A DNA stretch of 64,000 bases, taken from Benincasa hispida (Eukaryota > Streptophyta > Magnoliopsida > Cucurbitales > Cucurbitaceae). Each line of letters begins with the position of its first letter. Within the stretch, counting starts at the first letter, position 1. Position numbers and translations under genes: made by a program. Of the stretch, positions 49,037 through 60,481 are shown in pieces. The stretch spans positions 65,460,881 through 65,524,880 of the forward strand of contig NC_052360.1 of assembly GCF_009727055.1 (NCBI RefSeq). The letters run 5' to 3'. The notes beneath the pieces were generated by a model. That model had not been told where the DNA came from, made no database searches, and saw only the letters and a program-made list of their open reading frames with translations.

Positions 49037-49715
49037 TACCTAAGGTATGACGGTACTTAGTATGGCCACGTGCACGTAGGTAGTTAGAGTCAGAGATTGA
49101 GTAAAAGGGTTCTCTCTTGACTAGCAGTTGGTATTGGAATTATTTTCAACCACAGCAGAATTCTTCTCAACTGAGAAACAGTTTTAATATTTTATGAACA
49201 GCTTTATATGCTTTACACTTGGAAAATGTTTATACTGCAGTACAAGGTACGCTTGAGAATTTTGCATGAGAATCAGCTATCTTTCTTAAGTCACTCACTG
49301 AGCTAGCAAGCTCACCCCATTTTCAAATGTTTTTCTTTCCCCCAGGTAGTGGTCAAATCCTCAGGAGATAGCTCTGCATCTTCTCTGCCACTAAAGGATA
49401 AAGATATTGTAACCCATCGGTTTAGGTGGTTACTGTAAATATTGTACACATGTTTCCGTTGTTCATATAGGGACTAGGGTTTTTGGGCTTTGGAACTTAT
49501 GAATCTAGTGTTGTATTGACTCTAAACAAGTTTTGTCTCTGAATTAATAAATTTTTGGCCTAAAGACATTCTATTTTATATGAGTTATATATTGATATCA
49601 GAGTTATTCCGAAAGAGTTATTAGGCAGTAGGTGTCAACCAAAGGGTTGATAACTACTGCAGTCACGCCCTTTCCTAGGCTAAGAGGGTGGTCTGGGGCG
49701 GGGTATGACATAGCT

Positions 49716-50496
49716 TCTTTAAATTTTGAAATTCTTAAGTTTTATTTTATGTAAACCTTTGCTCAAGCATTTATTACCGCATTCCTGTTGATTTTGCTTT
49801 TAGCTTTGCAGTGAGAATGCTGCCAACCTTTAAGTTTGGGGGTGGCAACGGTCTCGGAGAATTGCGTTCATTGCATTGCAATCATTTGAAAAAAAAAAAG
49901 GGAAAATTTTTTAGAATAATAACTCCACTTTCAACGCAATGGGGAAACCCATATTGATAAGAGTTAAGTTGTGAAAGGCACTTACCCATAGTTGGATGTC
50001 TGCATGACACACGTGAGGGCAAGCCAAAATGAAGGTAAGTCACCAGAATCAACGCATAAGTGCAACTCCTCTGTCTAGCACAAGCCAAATCAAGCGAGAC
50101 AAGAGTTGAGTTGAATATGGAACGCAACCGAATTTTGATGCCTGCATGACACACGTAGGGGTAAGCCAAAACGAAGGGCACAACTAGGACGTTGCATTTG
50201 AATAAGTAAGCACAAATTTTTGAAGTGTTTTGAACGAACGAATTCTCAAAAGCTAAACACAAAGTTACGATGAATGAATAAAAAGTTTTTGAGCAAAGGC
50301 TTGCTGAATCTAAACTTAGAAAAGATCTTTTTGAAGAAGCAGCCAAAACGGAGGAGAGCATTGCAGCGATAGTTGGAGGTATGAGGAAATTATATTCTGA
50401 GAAGCTGGTCATCGCAAAGGAAAGTCGGAAGGTGAGTTAGAATTTCTTAAGTATAACGCATGCTTGAGGACAAGCATGATTCTAAGTTTGAGGGTG
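49716..50496 (+). other. LARD interior, second part, ending in polypurine tract
   Basis: Non-coding. It includes AAGTTTGGGGGTG at 49832-49844, a polypurine-tract-like motif 650 bp before the real one, AAGTTTGAGGGTG at 50484-50496, which abuts the 3' LTR. The minus-strand frame 50412-49882 (176 codons) shows no recognised domain and spans two near-identical phrases (TGCATGACACACGT at about 50,000 and 50,143). I treat it as chance. Confidence 0.6.
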
Positions 50497-53105
50497 TGAT
50501 GACATGCAGAAATGCATGTCATCTTAGGCGGTCCCGTTCATTCAGTTTTTGCCATCGTTGTCGAGGACTTCGGCAGCTATTGTTTGTTGAGTTTTTGTGT
50601 TCTGCAGGCAACCCTTTTTTTCTTGGGAGTATTGCAGCTTTGAGCGACCAAGTCTGCAAACAACAATATTGAAGTGTTATGCGATGCACTGAAAGCCAAT
50701 GTTGACCCGCAAAGGTAGCAGAAGGCAAATCGTCACTTGAGCTGAAGGTAATTCTAGCACATGCAGCATTGCGGCCCAACAATTGCCAGAAATTCCCAAT
50801 AGTCAAGGCAAGTCCTTGACCCGAAGCAGTTGAGAGTAATCTCCCTGCATTGAAGACTCCTTGCGTGACCAACCACTTTCTACTTTTCCAGGATGTCTTC
50901 TACGCTATTTTTAAACTTGGCTTTCTTAGTTTAAATTTTAATTTTTAATTTTATTGTTATTTTAGATATATGGCTGCTTCTTGGTTGTGGGTATGTTTGC
51001 TCTCTTGTAGGTGCAACAATACAGTTTCCTTGGTGCCGCAGTCACAATGGAAGAAATTCCTTTCACCCTTCAACGTATGGCTCGATCGCATGGATTCCAA
51101 CTCAATGATCGCATGCGTTCATTCGCCTTAAGGGTTCCTTTTCTTGTTATCTCTGTATCAATTATCCTTTTGAGATTCTTTATTTACGATTGCGTTGCCT
51201 TAACGAATGTTTCTATGATGGTAACTGTATAATTCACCGCATCTTCTAATGTAACTCATCGCAAGGCTTCCTTACTTTTAATTGCTTGTAACCCTGAATT
51301 CCTAATTTCTCTACTTGGGGTTGTTCCCTACTGAGAACTAATGTTGGTGAGTTAGGTTGATGTGGACACTAGTGTGTAATGGTAGAGAAAATGGTTGGAA
51401 ATTAGAAGAAAAGAGGAAATTTCAGAAGCCTTGACTTTTGGGGAAAAAACTTGGGAATTTTGGCTAAGTATACAACCTATATGCGTTGGATATGCGTGGG
51501 ATGATGGATGCGTTGGATGCGTTGGGATGATGGATTTGTTAGATGGTAGGATGCGGTTGGGAAAGATGTATGCGTCGCATGCGGCTGAAAGGAAGGAAAA
51601 TTGAAGTGATGCGTTGGAAGGTTGCGAACGCGCACAAGGGTAGGTGAGGACGCGGGGCAAGGCATACGGTCGGACAAGGGTGGTCATGCGTCCGATGCAC
51701 ACAGCGCCAGCAGTGCCCTTGCGTCGAGCCCTTTCTACAGCGCCCAGCCTATGCGTCGAGCATCACCATGCCAAGCGCCCAGGCCTATGCGTCGAGCGCA
51801 CCTGTCAAGCGGCCATCAAGCACTACCTGCCAAGCGGCCAATGCGGTCTTGAGCGAGCCCCTTGCGGCGAGCCCAGCGCCTATTGGCACACGCCCTGCGT
51901 CGTGACCTAGCGCCTAATGCCAAGCGCCATGCATCGATGCAAAACAACCTTGCGATGATGCTGGTAAGCAATAGCATCGAGGACGAGCGGGCCATCCTAT
52001 GCATGGTTGGTGGCTGGCTCTTGCGATTGGCTAAGTTAGGTTGGTTGCTGTGGTGGCTGGCTCTTCGATGGTTAGACTTATGGTGACTAGTAGTTGGCTT
52101 GATATGCGTTTAATTATGGACTATGCATTGATGCATATGCGTTTGAACCATTCTAAGATTTGTGGACAGCATATGAAAGGAGAGCTCACCTAAGAGGACG
52201 TCATCAAACATGTGTCTTCTTGGGAGGAAACCTTAAAGCCTTAAGCATTTAGGTGGTTGCATAGGGCATGCAATTTTAGCCCCCTTATGTTGGCTATGTA
52301 GGAGACAGGAACTTAGTTTCGTTGATCAAAAGTTGTATTTGGTAGTGTGAGGAAGAGAACACTTGGGACATGCAAGCCAAAGTAGGAGGTGATCGATTTC
52401 CTTGGAAAGTGTTTGAACGTCTATAAATAGAGCCAGACCTCTTTTCATAGGATATTGCATGCGTCCAGGAAGTAGGATATGGTGGTTATATGTGGCCATC
52501 ACGTTCATGTGGCGAGAGCACATGAGCTGGTTATAGGGTTTAGGCTAGCATAGGCTTCTCGGCACTTTCGCATATCCATTGCATACATCCTAGAGTTAGG
52601 CTTATTTGTGTATGGCATGATAGCATGGCTTGCGTTGACAAAGGTTGCCCTTGCAATCACTCTTAAGTATTGCAATGAGACATCTCCACATTTTATCCAT
52701 TTTCCATCCATTTACTTCCTGTCAATAGTTGTCGTATCTCTAACTCTCATTCTCATTCTCATTGCGTTGTCTGTTAGCTAGGAGTAGGAGTAGTGTTAGT
52801 ATAGAAACCCCATCCATCATTCTTTTATTTAACCGCCGCATGCGCATTACCACATACATCTTGCTAAAAGTCCCTGAGTTCAACCTCGGATCACCCGAGA
52901 AACTTGCATTCGCGTTATACTTGTCATGAGCGCAAGAAAACTTGTGACTAGACGTATGGTCATTGCAAACATTCATTAACGCATAGTCAATCCAACGCAT
53001 GACCATCGACGCATGATAATTAATGCCTACCTTAAGACATGAATCGCATATTGCATCCACGTAATTTTAGTTGTCGAGTAATTGACATTTAATTTCCCTT
53101 CATCA
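50497..53105 (+). repeat. 3' LTR of the LARD, centre replaced by an interior copy
   Basis: 50497-50529 matches the LTR start and 52447-53105 matches its last 675 bases or so (45,514-46,188). In between, where about 1,410 bp of LTR should lie, there are about 1,920 bp (50530-52446) that copy the element's interior and the nested solo LTR (46,189 to about 48,023), introduced by a 14-base filler. The copy differs from its source mostly by single-base insertions and deletions. The outer ends and TSD are sound, and only the centre is suspect. Confidence 0.85.
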
Positions 53106-53941
53106 CTAAGCGATCATTTAGTCAGTTACTAAGGGATAAAGCTTGCTGACCAAAACGATCGTCTAGTGTGATCACATAACCAGCGACAGGTAAATGATTT
53201 ACCTTGCATTACTAAGTGATCTTTTAGTCAGTTACTAAGTGATGAAGCTTGTTGATCAAAATGATCGTCTATGCGATCACTTAATGCGTCGACAGGTAAA
53301 CAATTTACCTTGCGTTACTAAGCGATCGTTTAGTCAGTTACTAAGTGATGAAGCTTGCTGACTAAACGATCATCCAGTGCGCATGCGCATTAAGTGATAT
53401 ACGAGCAATACATCGTCTACACGAATTGATACTTAGTGATCGTGTAACCGATCTTCAACACGATGCGATCAAACCTTGATCATTTACCTGATCGTCTACA
53501 CAATGCGATCATCAGCGATCGCGTACCCCATCGACTGCACGATGCGATCAACACTTGATCTCATACCCCATCTTCTAACCAATGCGATCAACAACGATTT
53601 CGTTCCCCATCGTCTGCATGACGTGATCAACCGCATTTGCGTTCCCCATCGTCCCCTTCCTCGAAGAATCACAACGCTTGCTCCGATCTTCTTCACGAAC
53701 GACTCAAAACTCAAACAGACTTTGAATACAGACTCGATAATGATTATTAATGCCCAAAAAACACAGGGGCCTTTACAAACAACCGCAAATGTAAAAGCAT
53801 TTAATCAAACCGAGGCTAACATCCACGAAAACATCCATAAATCTGCACATCCACAGCAATTTAATGATTAAAAAGTAGAAATGTACCCACCATGAATGTA
53901 TTTGTAATTCTTTTGCAGCAATGAATTGGAATATCAAAAAA
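53106..53941 (-). other. Copia leader, PBS-proximal half, with CGATCG-rich array
   Basis: This continues the 106-bp tandem array (units at 53106, 53212 and 53318, approximately), then a second set of shorter CGATGCGATCAA-type repeats (53,400-53,660), then non-coding text up to the PBS. A similar, shorter leader follows the PBS of the plus-strand Copia at 59,040-59,640; both share an AGGGGCC(T/C)xTGTGTTTTTTG phrase. The ORF at 53476-53871 has no family resemblance and lies across the repeats. Confidence 0.65.
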
Positions 53942-53959
53942 CTGAGTGCTCTGATACCA
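53942..53959 (-). other. Primer-binding site, initiator tRNA-Met type
   Basis: Minus-strand TGGTATCAGAGCACTCAG lies two bases from the LTR end at 53962. It identifies 53,962-55,738 as the 5' LTR of the minus-strand Copia whose gag is at 41,581-42,530, now 9 kb further away because of the LARD insertion. Confidence 0.9.
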
Positions 53960-53961
53960 AT

Positions 53962-55738
53962 TGAAGGAACTCTTATTGAAGAGTACCTACAAGTGGAAGC
54001 GAATCTTTCCAATTCATTGTGACAGAATTACCGCATATACATTCAAACATACTTTGAAATCATACCAGATGAAGATTTCTTCTTCACACAAGTCTGAAGC
54101 CTAACTGTCTACCTCAAACAATCACCACTCAGACAGAAGGAAACGGAGAAGACAATACCACTCAGAGCCCTCAGTATTCTTGGAGTGAGAATCTAAAGTG
54201 TGGGCTTTGTTTGGATTTGGTAGAGGGAAGGAGGAAGAGAGACCGTACAAGCAAGTGGGAGATGAGGTCATCTATCGCATAGACAAGATGTTTGATCGTT
54301 AGGTGAAGTATACAATCGTGTAGTAAAAGGTCAGTGATCGTATAAATAATCACGTAGGAAGTGATCGTCTGAATGATCGCATAAGAAAAACTGACTGATC
54401 ATATATACGATCGTTTAGTAAATACCGGGAGCTAAACGATCGCTTAGGAAAAAGGTAAACAATCGTTTCGATAATAGTGCGCGACGGTGTAATCGGTATG
54501 CGACCCCTTAGCAATATCGTATATGTAAGAGATTGTGCAGTCACTATTGTATAGGCACTGATTTTCTAAACGATGACACTATCTTTTCATATTGTCCGCG
54601 CACACCGAGATCAATGCACTCATCCGTTATTTAGAACAGAAGAGGCGTCTTCTCATTTCCTTTATAACCGTCCAATGAATGTGATCTTATCATATTAATA
54701 ACATATAAATTAATATCATATATTAATTATAATATTTTCCTCTATTAGATATAAATCATATTTATATCCAATTTCCTCCAAATTAATGTATCTCATACAT
54801 AAAGTTAATTATATCATATTTAATTAACTCATTCAATTATATCATATATAATCGAACTCCCTCTTGTCAATTTGAAATTTCAAATTGACCCAAAAACTAA
54901 CTCTTAACTTATATCCAAGCTACCATGGGGACCTTATGGACCTATGGCTCGAAGCTCCAATGGTACGTGAATAGCTGACTAAACTCTCTAGTCACGATAT
55001 CTACCATCCGTTAACTGCCAAGCACTATACTAAAGACCGACAGTTGAACTCTTCTTACCATAGATATATTTCTATGTCCATTGGATATAATTAATCATCA
55101 GTACGATGACCCTTCACAGATGCTCATAATTACAACAGGCCAATTTACTGTTTTGTCCCTGTAATTACATCTTCCTTCTTAAGTACTGCTGATCGCTCTA
55201 ATGAACAATAAAACATAGTCTTACTATGTGTGAACACTTCTCGAGCCATGAAAAGGTGCATGGCACCACATCGTTCAAGCCCTAGAATCAGCCCTTAAGG
55301 GAGCTATCTATCTACTTACCCCTGCCTTGGGGAATGAGTGAATTCCATCTTGTGTAGCTGAGTTCCCAACTCCTAAATTAGACAAATCCCCAAAATTATA
55401 GGCTTGAGTCGGCGTTCTAGCCACTCGCACCCATGCAAATCAAAGGACCACCCTCAATGGAAGGAGTTCCCAACTCATTCGGGATTGAGGTCATGTTACC
55501 TATGGTCATCCTAGTGAAGTGAAGTCTTAGTTATGAATGGTGTTATATAACGAGACGTTAACACTTTGTGGTCAGATCTTATACAAACTCTTTGTATAGG
55601 TTGCCCCCGCTCGCATGTCCCCTATACGAATGATCAAGTTCAGACTATCTGTGACAAGTCATAACACTTCTGACCATTCCACAAAGTGGGCCGCATCCGT
55701 AGCATTACCAAAATAAGGTTTCCCTCTGATATCCATAT
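53962..55738 (-). repeat. 5' LTR of minus-strand Copia, U3 start missing
   Basis: It ends TTTCCTTCA-like (TCCTTCA at 53962) and aligns with the LTR at 38,256-40,372 almost throughout, including the CGATCG-rich segment (54,240-54,560). About 240 bases of the LTR 5' start are missing at 55,738 (GATATCCATA), where another LTR family begins. ORFs on it are chance. Confidence 0.85.
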
Positions 55739-57541
55739 GTAAACAATGGAGCTTATTTTGAAAATTCAATAAAGGTGTTATTGAATAGATCTATTGCTTG
55801 AATAGAAATCCAATAAACCTAAAAGTCCCTTGACTATTGGATGAGTACTTGAACTTTATGTGGAGACATAAAGGTGGATCAAGTTCGAGTAAATAGTCAA
55901 AATGATCTATAGTACATGGTATAAGATTGGGTACCTTATTCTGGTAACACTATTGGATACGGCCTGCTCTGTAGTTGTTACAAGGAGTTGTAAAATGCTA
56001 TAAACGAAGTGATCATAATTCGTTCATGTTGGCAATGAGGAGTGGGGGTGTCCTTGTGCAAAAGTATTTGTACAAGATCAGACCACGAAATGAGTCACTC
56101 TTACTTTATAACGTTATTTACTGTTTAAGACTGACTATTTCAAAGCGATGACCTAGGTAACTTGCCTTAATTCTGAGCTAACTATGAACTCTTGTTTATC
56201 TGGATTACCCTTAGTTTGCATAGGTGAGGGTTGGCTCAACAGTGTCAGCTCAATATGACTGCCATTTCAGGGGTAAGATTGGATAAATAGCTGGGGACAT
56301 ATGGTGCAAGAGGGAATTCACTCCTACCCGCTTTAAGGATGTAGAGAGGTTGTTCCCTTAAGTGTTGATTCTGGGGCTTGAACAAGAGATCCTGCTCTCT
56401 CATTTGGCATGAGAGGAAATCGGTTTTATGATTAGATCAAGAAAAATTATTCATTAAGGATTAGTGGGGACTTAAGGAACATGAGGTAATTTCGAGGGTA
56501 AAACAGAGATTTGACCCAGCCGTTATTATGAACAGCCTATGAAGGGTTAACTTACTTAATCATGGTTATATCGAGTGGACATAACATATTTATAGTGAGG
56601 GGAGTTCAACTATGGGCTTTAGTGGAGTGACTCATTAGTTAACAAATGGGGGTTAGATTGATCAAATAAGTTTAGTTGATTAATCTCTGATCGTTGGAGC
56701 CTATGATCTGTAGGTCCATGAGGTCCCCTACTAGCTCGAAAATGGATTAGCTCTAAGACTAGTGTGATAAGTTAATTTGAAACGTTCAAATTAGAATCAA
56801 CGGAATTGGAGAAATATATTTAAATGTGATTTAAATATATGAAGATCAATTTGTGTAAAAATTAATTTAATATTAGATTATTAAATTAATTAGAATTATT
56901 AAATTGTTTACATAATTATTTATTAATTTTATTAGAAAATTAATTTTTGAAATTAATTTGTAAAATTAATAAATTTTGATTTTAGAAATAAAATATGATT
57001 TTAAATCAAAATGGATTTTGGAAATTGAAAATTACACAAAACTTGAAAATGGGTTTTTCAAAGTTCATCTTCAAGTAGCTTACAAGGAACCCACCTTCTC
57101 TTTTGGTTTACTCCAAGCATGAGCTTTATCCCATGTAGTACATCTCTTTGCATGATAGTCTGCAATATATTGAAGAGATTGGAGTGAAGAAAGAGGGAAG
57201 AACCGGCTGAATTTTTTGCTGAATAATTCGGATGAAGAAGGTGTTCTTCAATGGGTTCTGTTCAGTGAGCTTTCTCCATATTCCCTTTGATTCCAGCTTA
57301 TTTTGAGTCTCATAACTCAATCTAGAGCATCAAGAGGATAGTAAGGAAGATCTTGTGGTGGTCTACACAAGGATTCGGAGGATTTTGCAGTTAAAAATGG
57401 AGATTTCGTTGGTTCAGCCAAGGTATGTTCATGAAACCCTTTATACTCTATTTTTAGCATGTTTCTTTTCAACCAAAATTAATGAATTAGAATGCTTATG
57501 GATCCTGATTCCCTTCCGCTACGTGTTGATGTTGATCCAAC
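55739..57541 (+). repeat. LTR of the 14,797-16,637 family, 5' end altered
   Basis: It aligns with the nested solo LTR at 14,797-16,637: the GAACTTTATGTGGAGACATAA phrase (in two pieces here), TTGATTGATC-type blocks, and a terminal GATCCAACA like GATACAATCCTACA. The start is TGTAAACAATGGAGC, unlike TGTTGGGAC, so the first 80 bases or so are lost or diverged. The flanks do not form a TSD; the left side belongs to a minus-strand LTR and the right side to a plus-strand LTR, so a rearrangement followed insertion. Confidence 0.7.
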
Positions 57542-59019
57542 ACCCTTAAGGGTTGATTCCGGGGCTTGAACATAGTGGCCACAGCTTCTCTTTAGAAGAG
57601 ATGACTCAGTCATAGTAGGACTATGATTTATGTTTATTAGAGGAATCAGTGGTACTTAAAGAGTTAGATGTAACTACAGGGGCATAACGGTTATTGGCCC
57701 AATTGTATTTATGAGCGATCTATGAAGGGTTATCGCACTGTTGATAGGTTGATATGGACACGTAATATATCCATAGTAAGGAGAGTTCAGCTGTCGGTCT
57801 TTAGTGGAGTGTCTAACAATTAACGAATGGTGGATCCCGTAATTAAAGAGTTTAGTCAGTTATTCAAGTACCATTGGAGCTTCGAGCTATAGGTCCATAA
57901 GGTCCCCTTAGTAGCTCAATGGATTCAAGTTGAGAATCAGTTCTTGATGTTGATTTGAAATGTTCAAATTGACAAAAGGTAATTCGATTATATATGATAT
58001 GATCGGTGTGATGTATGAGATACATCAAGTGGAGGATTAATATAAATGAGATTTACATTAAGTGCCATGGAATAGAAAAAGAGTTATGGTTTATATGTTT
58101 CATGAGATGAAATATTAAAACTATAGGTTATAAATATAGTATGGTAAGTTGGTTATCATATATATTTATACCAATATTAATTATTGGATAATTATCTCTT
58201 TTTATCTAATAATCAATTGAGTAGGAGGTTATTGGTGGTTTCATGGTAACCGTGAGATAAAAGGAAAAATGTTTTCCTAAATTTAGTAGTTGTTGATTTG
58301 AGATTTCCTTTCTCGAAAATTACTCACGGTGGCTGTCAATTTACTAAACGACAGCTGAAGGGAGACTAGATGATCATGGAGTGTTTCTATATGATAGTCA
58401 CTCAGCTAGCTAAACGATCGCATAGCTTTTATTAAACGATTGAACATTGTTTATATGATAGACCTCTGCCATCTCCCACTTGCTCAATCGTTTACACGAT
58501 TATTCCTTCGGTCTCTTCCTCTATCCAAGTCCACACAGAGTCCACACTTCTGGATTCTCACACCGAAAATACCAAGGTAGCCATTGCGGTGGTGTTATAC
58601 TCAACTCGACATTGTTGAGATTTTTGGAGGTCGTTCGTTGAGTTCGCGGTGTTCGTGTGGTTGTTATTGATTGTTCGTGATCTTGGAGATCGCTAAATTC
58701 GAGCATTCGTGTGTTGCAGTTTTAGAGTCTGTTCAAGTATTCGTGATCAAGGGTGTTGAAGTTGAGTCTTCAAAGGTATATTTTCAATAGAGGAATCGAT
58801 ATTCTAATGACTTCAGTGGTTCCAGTATAATACAAATGAAAGAAAATGGGGAAGGACTATAAATCTTCCCTTGATCTTAATAAAGCATGTTGTAATTTCG
58901 TTTTGTGCATAGCCTGTATTTTTTCGTTTCTAGACTGTAATTGTTGTTGTTCATATACGATTGAAATTTGAAACGATCCTTCCACTGCTCATGGAAATCC
59001 TCATGTCCTATTTCCTTCA
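57542..59019 (+). repeat. 5' LTR (3' part) of a plus-strand Copia
   Basis: From CCCTTAAGGG to ATTTCCTTCA it aligns with the 3' three quarters of the LTR at 13,871-17,634, including the CGATCG-rich segment (58,330-58,500). It is followed by a PBS. The 5' start was lost where the LTR at 55,739-57,541 lies. Confidence 0.8.
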
Positions 59020-59021
59020 AT

Positions 59022-59039
59022 TGGTATCAGAGTCAGGTT
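59022..59039 (+). other. Primer-binding site, initiator tRNA-Met type
   Basis: TGGTATCAGAGTCAGGTT lies two bases after the LTR end. One base differs from the common TGGTATCAGAGC. It orients the Copia on the plus strand. Confidence 0.9.
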
Positions 59040-59640
59040 GTTCTGATATTCCAAATTTCACTTCTGCTTTGAACTTCTTTTACAGTCGTGGTGGATTTTC
59101 TGTATTGCGTTTAATTGTTAAATGTGTTTTTGGATGGCGTTGATGAATGTTTACGGGTTTAATTGTCTCTATTTAAAGCTTTCTTTAAATTTCAAAGTGT
59201 TAATTTGTAAGGGCCCCTGTGTTTTTTGAGCATAATTAACATGCAATTGAGTCTGTAATTCAAAGTGTTTGAGTTAGTCGAGTCGTTCGTGATGAAGTTT
59301 TGAAGCATGGAGATGCGGTTCTCAGCGAAGAAGAAGACCAAGAGTTGGTCGTGTCGTGTAGCCTCAGGTAAATGATCGTTGGGATTTAACTAAACGATCG
59401 TGTAGATTTTTCTATGTGATCATGTAGTATTTACTGAACGATCATTTAGATACTAAACGATCGAGTAAATTGTTTACTCTATCGCATACCATTGGTTGCT
59501 CGATCGCGTAGAAGCTGAAGGTAGATGATCGTAGCGAGAGCATGTGATGCTCATCGTTTAGAAAAGACGAGCGCTAAACGATCGTGTAGTTAGCATGCTG
59601 ATCGCATAGTTACTGACTACACGATCACGATACGAAGGCT
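59040..59640 (+). other. Copia leader with CGATCG-rich segment; element ends here
   Basis: Untranslated leader after the PBS. From about 59,360 it is dense in ACGATCG and GATCGTGTAG words. Gag does not follow; the sequence changes to an unrelated interspersed repeat at about 59,640, so this Copia is a 5' stump. Confidence 0.65.
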
Positions 59641-59891
59641 ATGGACACTACTTCCATTTCCAAATTTCGCCATTTGTTATCTATTTTTCACCAACGGTTT
59701 AAAAAATCAAACCAAATTTTGAGAACTAAAAAAAAAATAGCTTTTAGAAAGTTATTTTTTACTTTTTAGAATTTGGCTAAGAATTCAACCATTATAATTA
59801 AGAAAGATGCAAATAATTGTAAAAAATGTGGATGAAATAGACTTAATTTTTAAAATCAAACAACAAAAACCAAATAGTTACAAATGAGACC
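59641..59891 (+). repeat. Interspersed repeat (cucurbit-type), copy 1
   Basis: About 250 bp with the phrases CATTTGTTATCTATTTTT, GGTTTAAAAAA, AAGAATTCAACCATTxTAxTTA and a terminal ACxAAxxGAGACCT. It aligns with 60,641-60,881 in the intron of the S-protein homologue. I know closely similar text from cucurbit introns; that recollection is not a search. No terminal inverted repeats were made out. Confidence 0.6.
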
Positions 59892-60079
59892 TATTATTTA
59901 TTTTAAGTATAGCCAATGTGGATATATGTAGATTTGCATCTTTAACGACGTCTCTAAAAGTCTTAACATAAAAATCAAAGTGAATTTAGCTCAACAATAA
60001 TTTATATAACTTTCTTCTCTAGAGGTCGAAGGTTAGATCCTCAGCATACTTATTGTACTTAAAAAAATCCACAATTCAT

Positions 60080-60083
60080 GGAA

Positions 60084-60128
<45 letters not shown>

Positions 60129-60150
60129 ACTTTCCTTGAAGTTTTTCTCT

Positions 60151-60186
<36 letters not shown>
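60080..60186. repeat. Poly-T/poly-A and poly-T cluster
   Basis: A short T run is followed by a long A run (about 60,096-60,125), then a T run (about 60,156-60,185). The A and T runs could pair as a hairpin. They flank a 30-base spacer with CTTTCC. The lysine/phenylalanine frame on the minus strand is an artefact of these runs. Confidence 0.85.
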
Positions 60187-60416
60187 TAGTTTTGAAAGTT
60201 GGGCAAGAAAAGAAAAGAAAAGAAAAACAAAACCAATTCACTTTCCGTTTATAACCCTTTAATTAAAAGTTGGCCAAATTGCAGTTAATTAAAAAAAATC
60301 AGTTCCAAAAACGCTAATAATAATTTATTAACGGATTGTTAGTTACAATTTTTTTTTTTTACTAAAGATAACACAATACGATTAAATTCTTAAAGATAAT
60401 GAGAAGATGAGGACAG

Positions 60417-60423
60417 TATAAAT
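60417..60423 (+). promoter_or_regulatory. Putative TATA box of the S-protein homologue gene
   Basis: TATAAAT lies 59 bases upstream of the chosen ATG (60482), a plausible distance for a short 5' UTR. Other upstream elements were not recognised in this AT-rich text. Confidence 0.4.
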
Positions 60424-60481
60424 GATAGATCTTCACAAAACATTTGGAAACAAAATAGAAAATACTCCATTGAAGAAGATC

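Larger units (their letters stand above)
46900..49710 (+). mobile_element. Chromovirus-type solo LTR nested in the LARD, TSD TAGCT
   Basis: TAGCT at 46895-46899 recurs at 49711-49715. The insert is 2,811 bp, TGTGAACCCTGAATCC to GGGGTATGACA. It carries GGATGCGTT-type short repeats (47,088-47,170), an unusually GC-rich tandem patch (47,220-47,570), a TATA box CTATAAATAGAGCC (about 48,003) and a 38-bp tandem repeat (48,847-49,036). Near 49,280-49,350 it has a CACTCACTGAGCTAGCAAGCTC phrase (in two halves) followed by CCCCCAGGTAG, which resembles the R/U5 of long Tekay-like LTRs. No interior follows. The ORFs 47030-47566 arise from repeats. Confidence 0.75.
44070..53105 (+). mobile_element. Non-coding Athila-like LTR element (LARD-type), TSD CTAAG
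   Basis: CTAAG at 44065-44069 recurs at 53106-53110. The termini are TGATGA and TCATCA. Layout: 5' LTR 44070-46188, PBS-like site at 46194-46212, interior 46189-46894 and 49716-50496, polypurine tract at 50484-50496, and a rearranged 3' LTR 50497-53105. A solo LTR (46900-49710) is nested in the interior. Excluding it, the interior is only about 1.5 kb with no gag or pol, so the element would depend on proteins from an autonomous relative. The Athila link comes from LTR similarity, PBS and PPT. It is the only element in the window with both ends. Confidence 0.8.

Noticed and set aside
49882..50412. 176-codon minus-strand ORF in the LARD interior
   Set aside because: No domain recognised, not seen in gag/pol or host families, and the interior is otherwise non-coding.
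53962..59019. Single intact Copia between 53,962 and 59,019
   Set aside because: The two LTRs are in opposite orientation and each has its own PBS facing outward, so they belong to different elements.
60033..60236. Minus-strand lysine/phenylalanine-rich ORF
   Set aside because: It is the translation of poly-A/poly-T runs.
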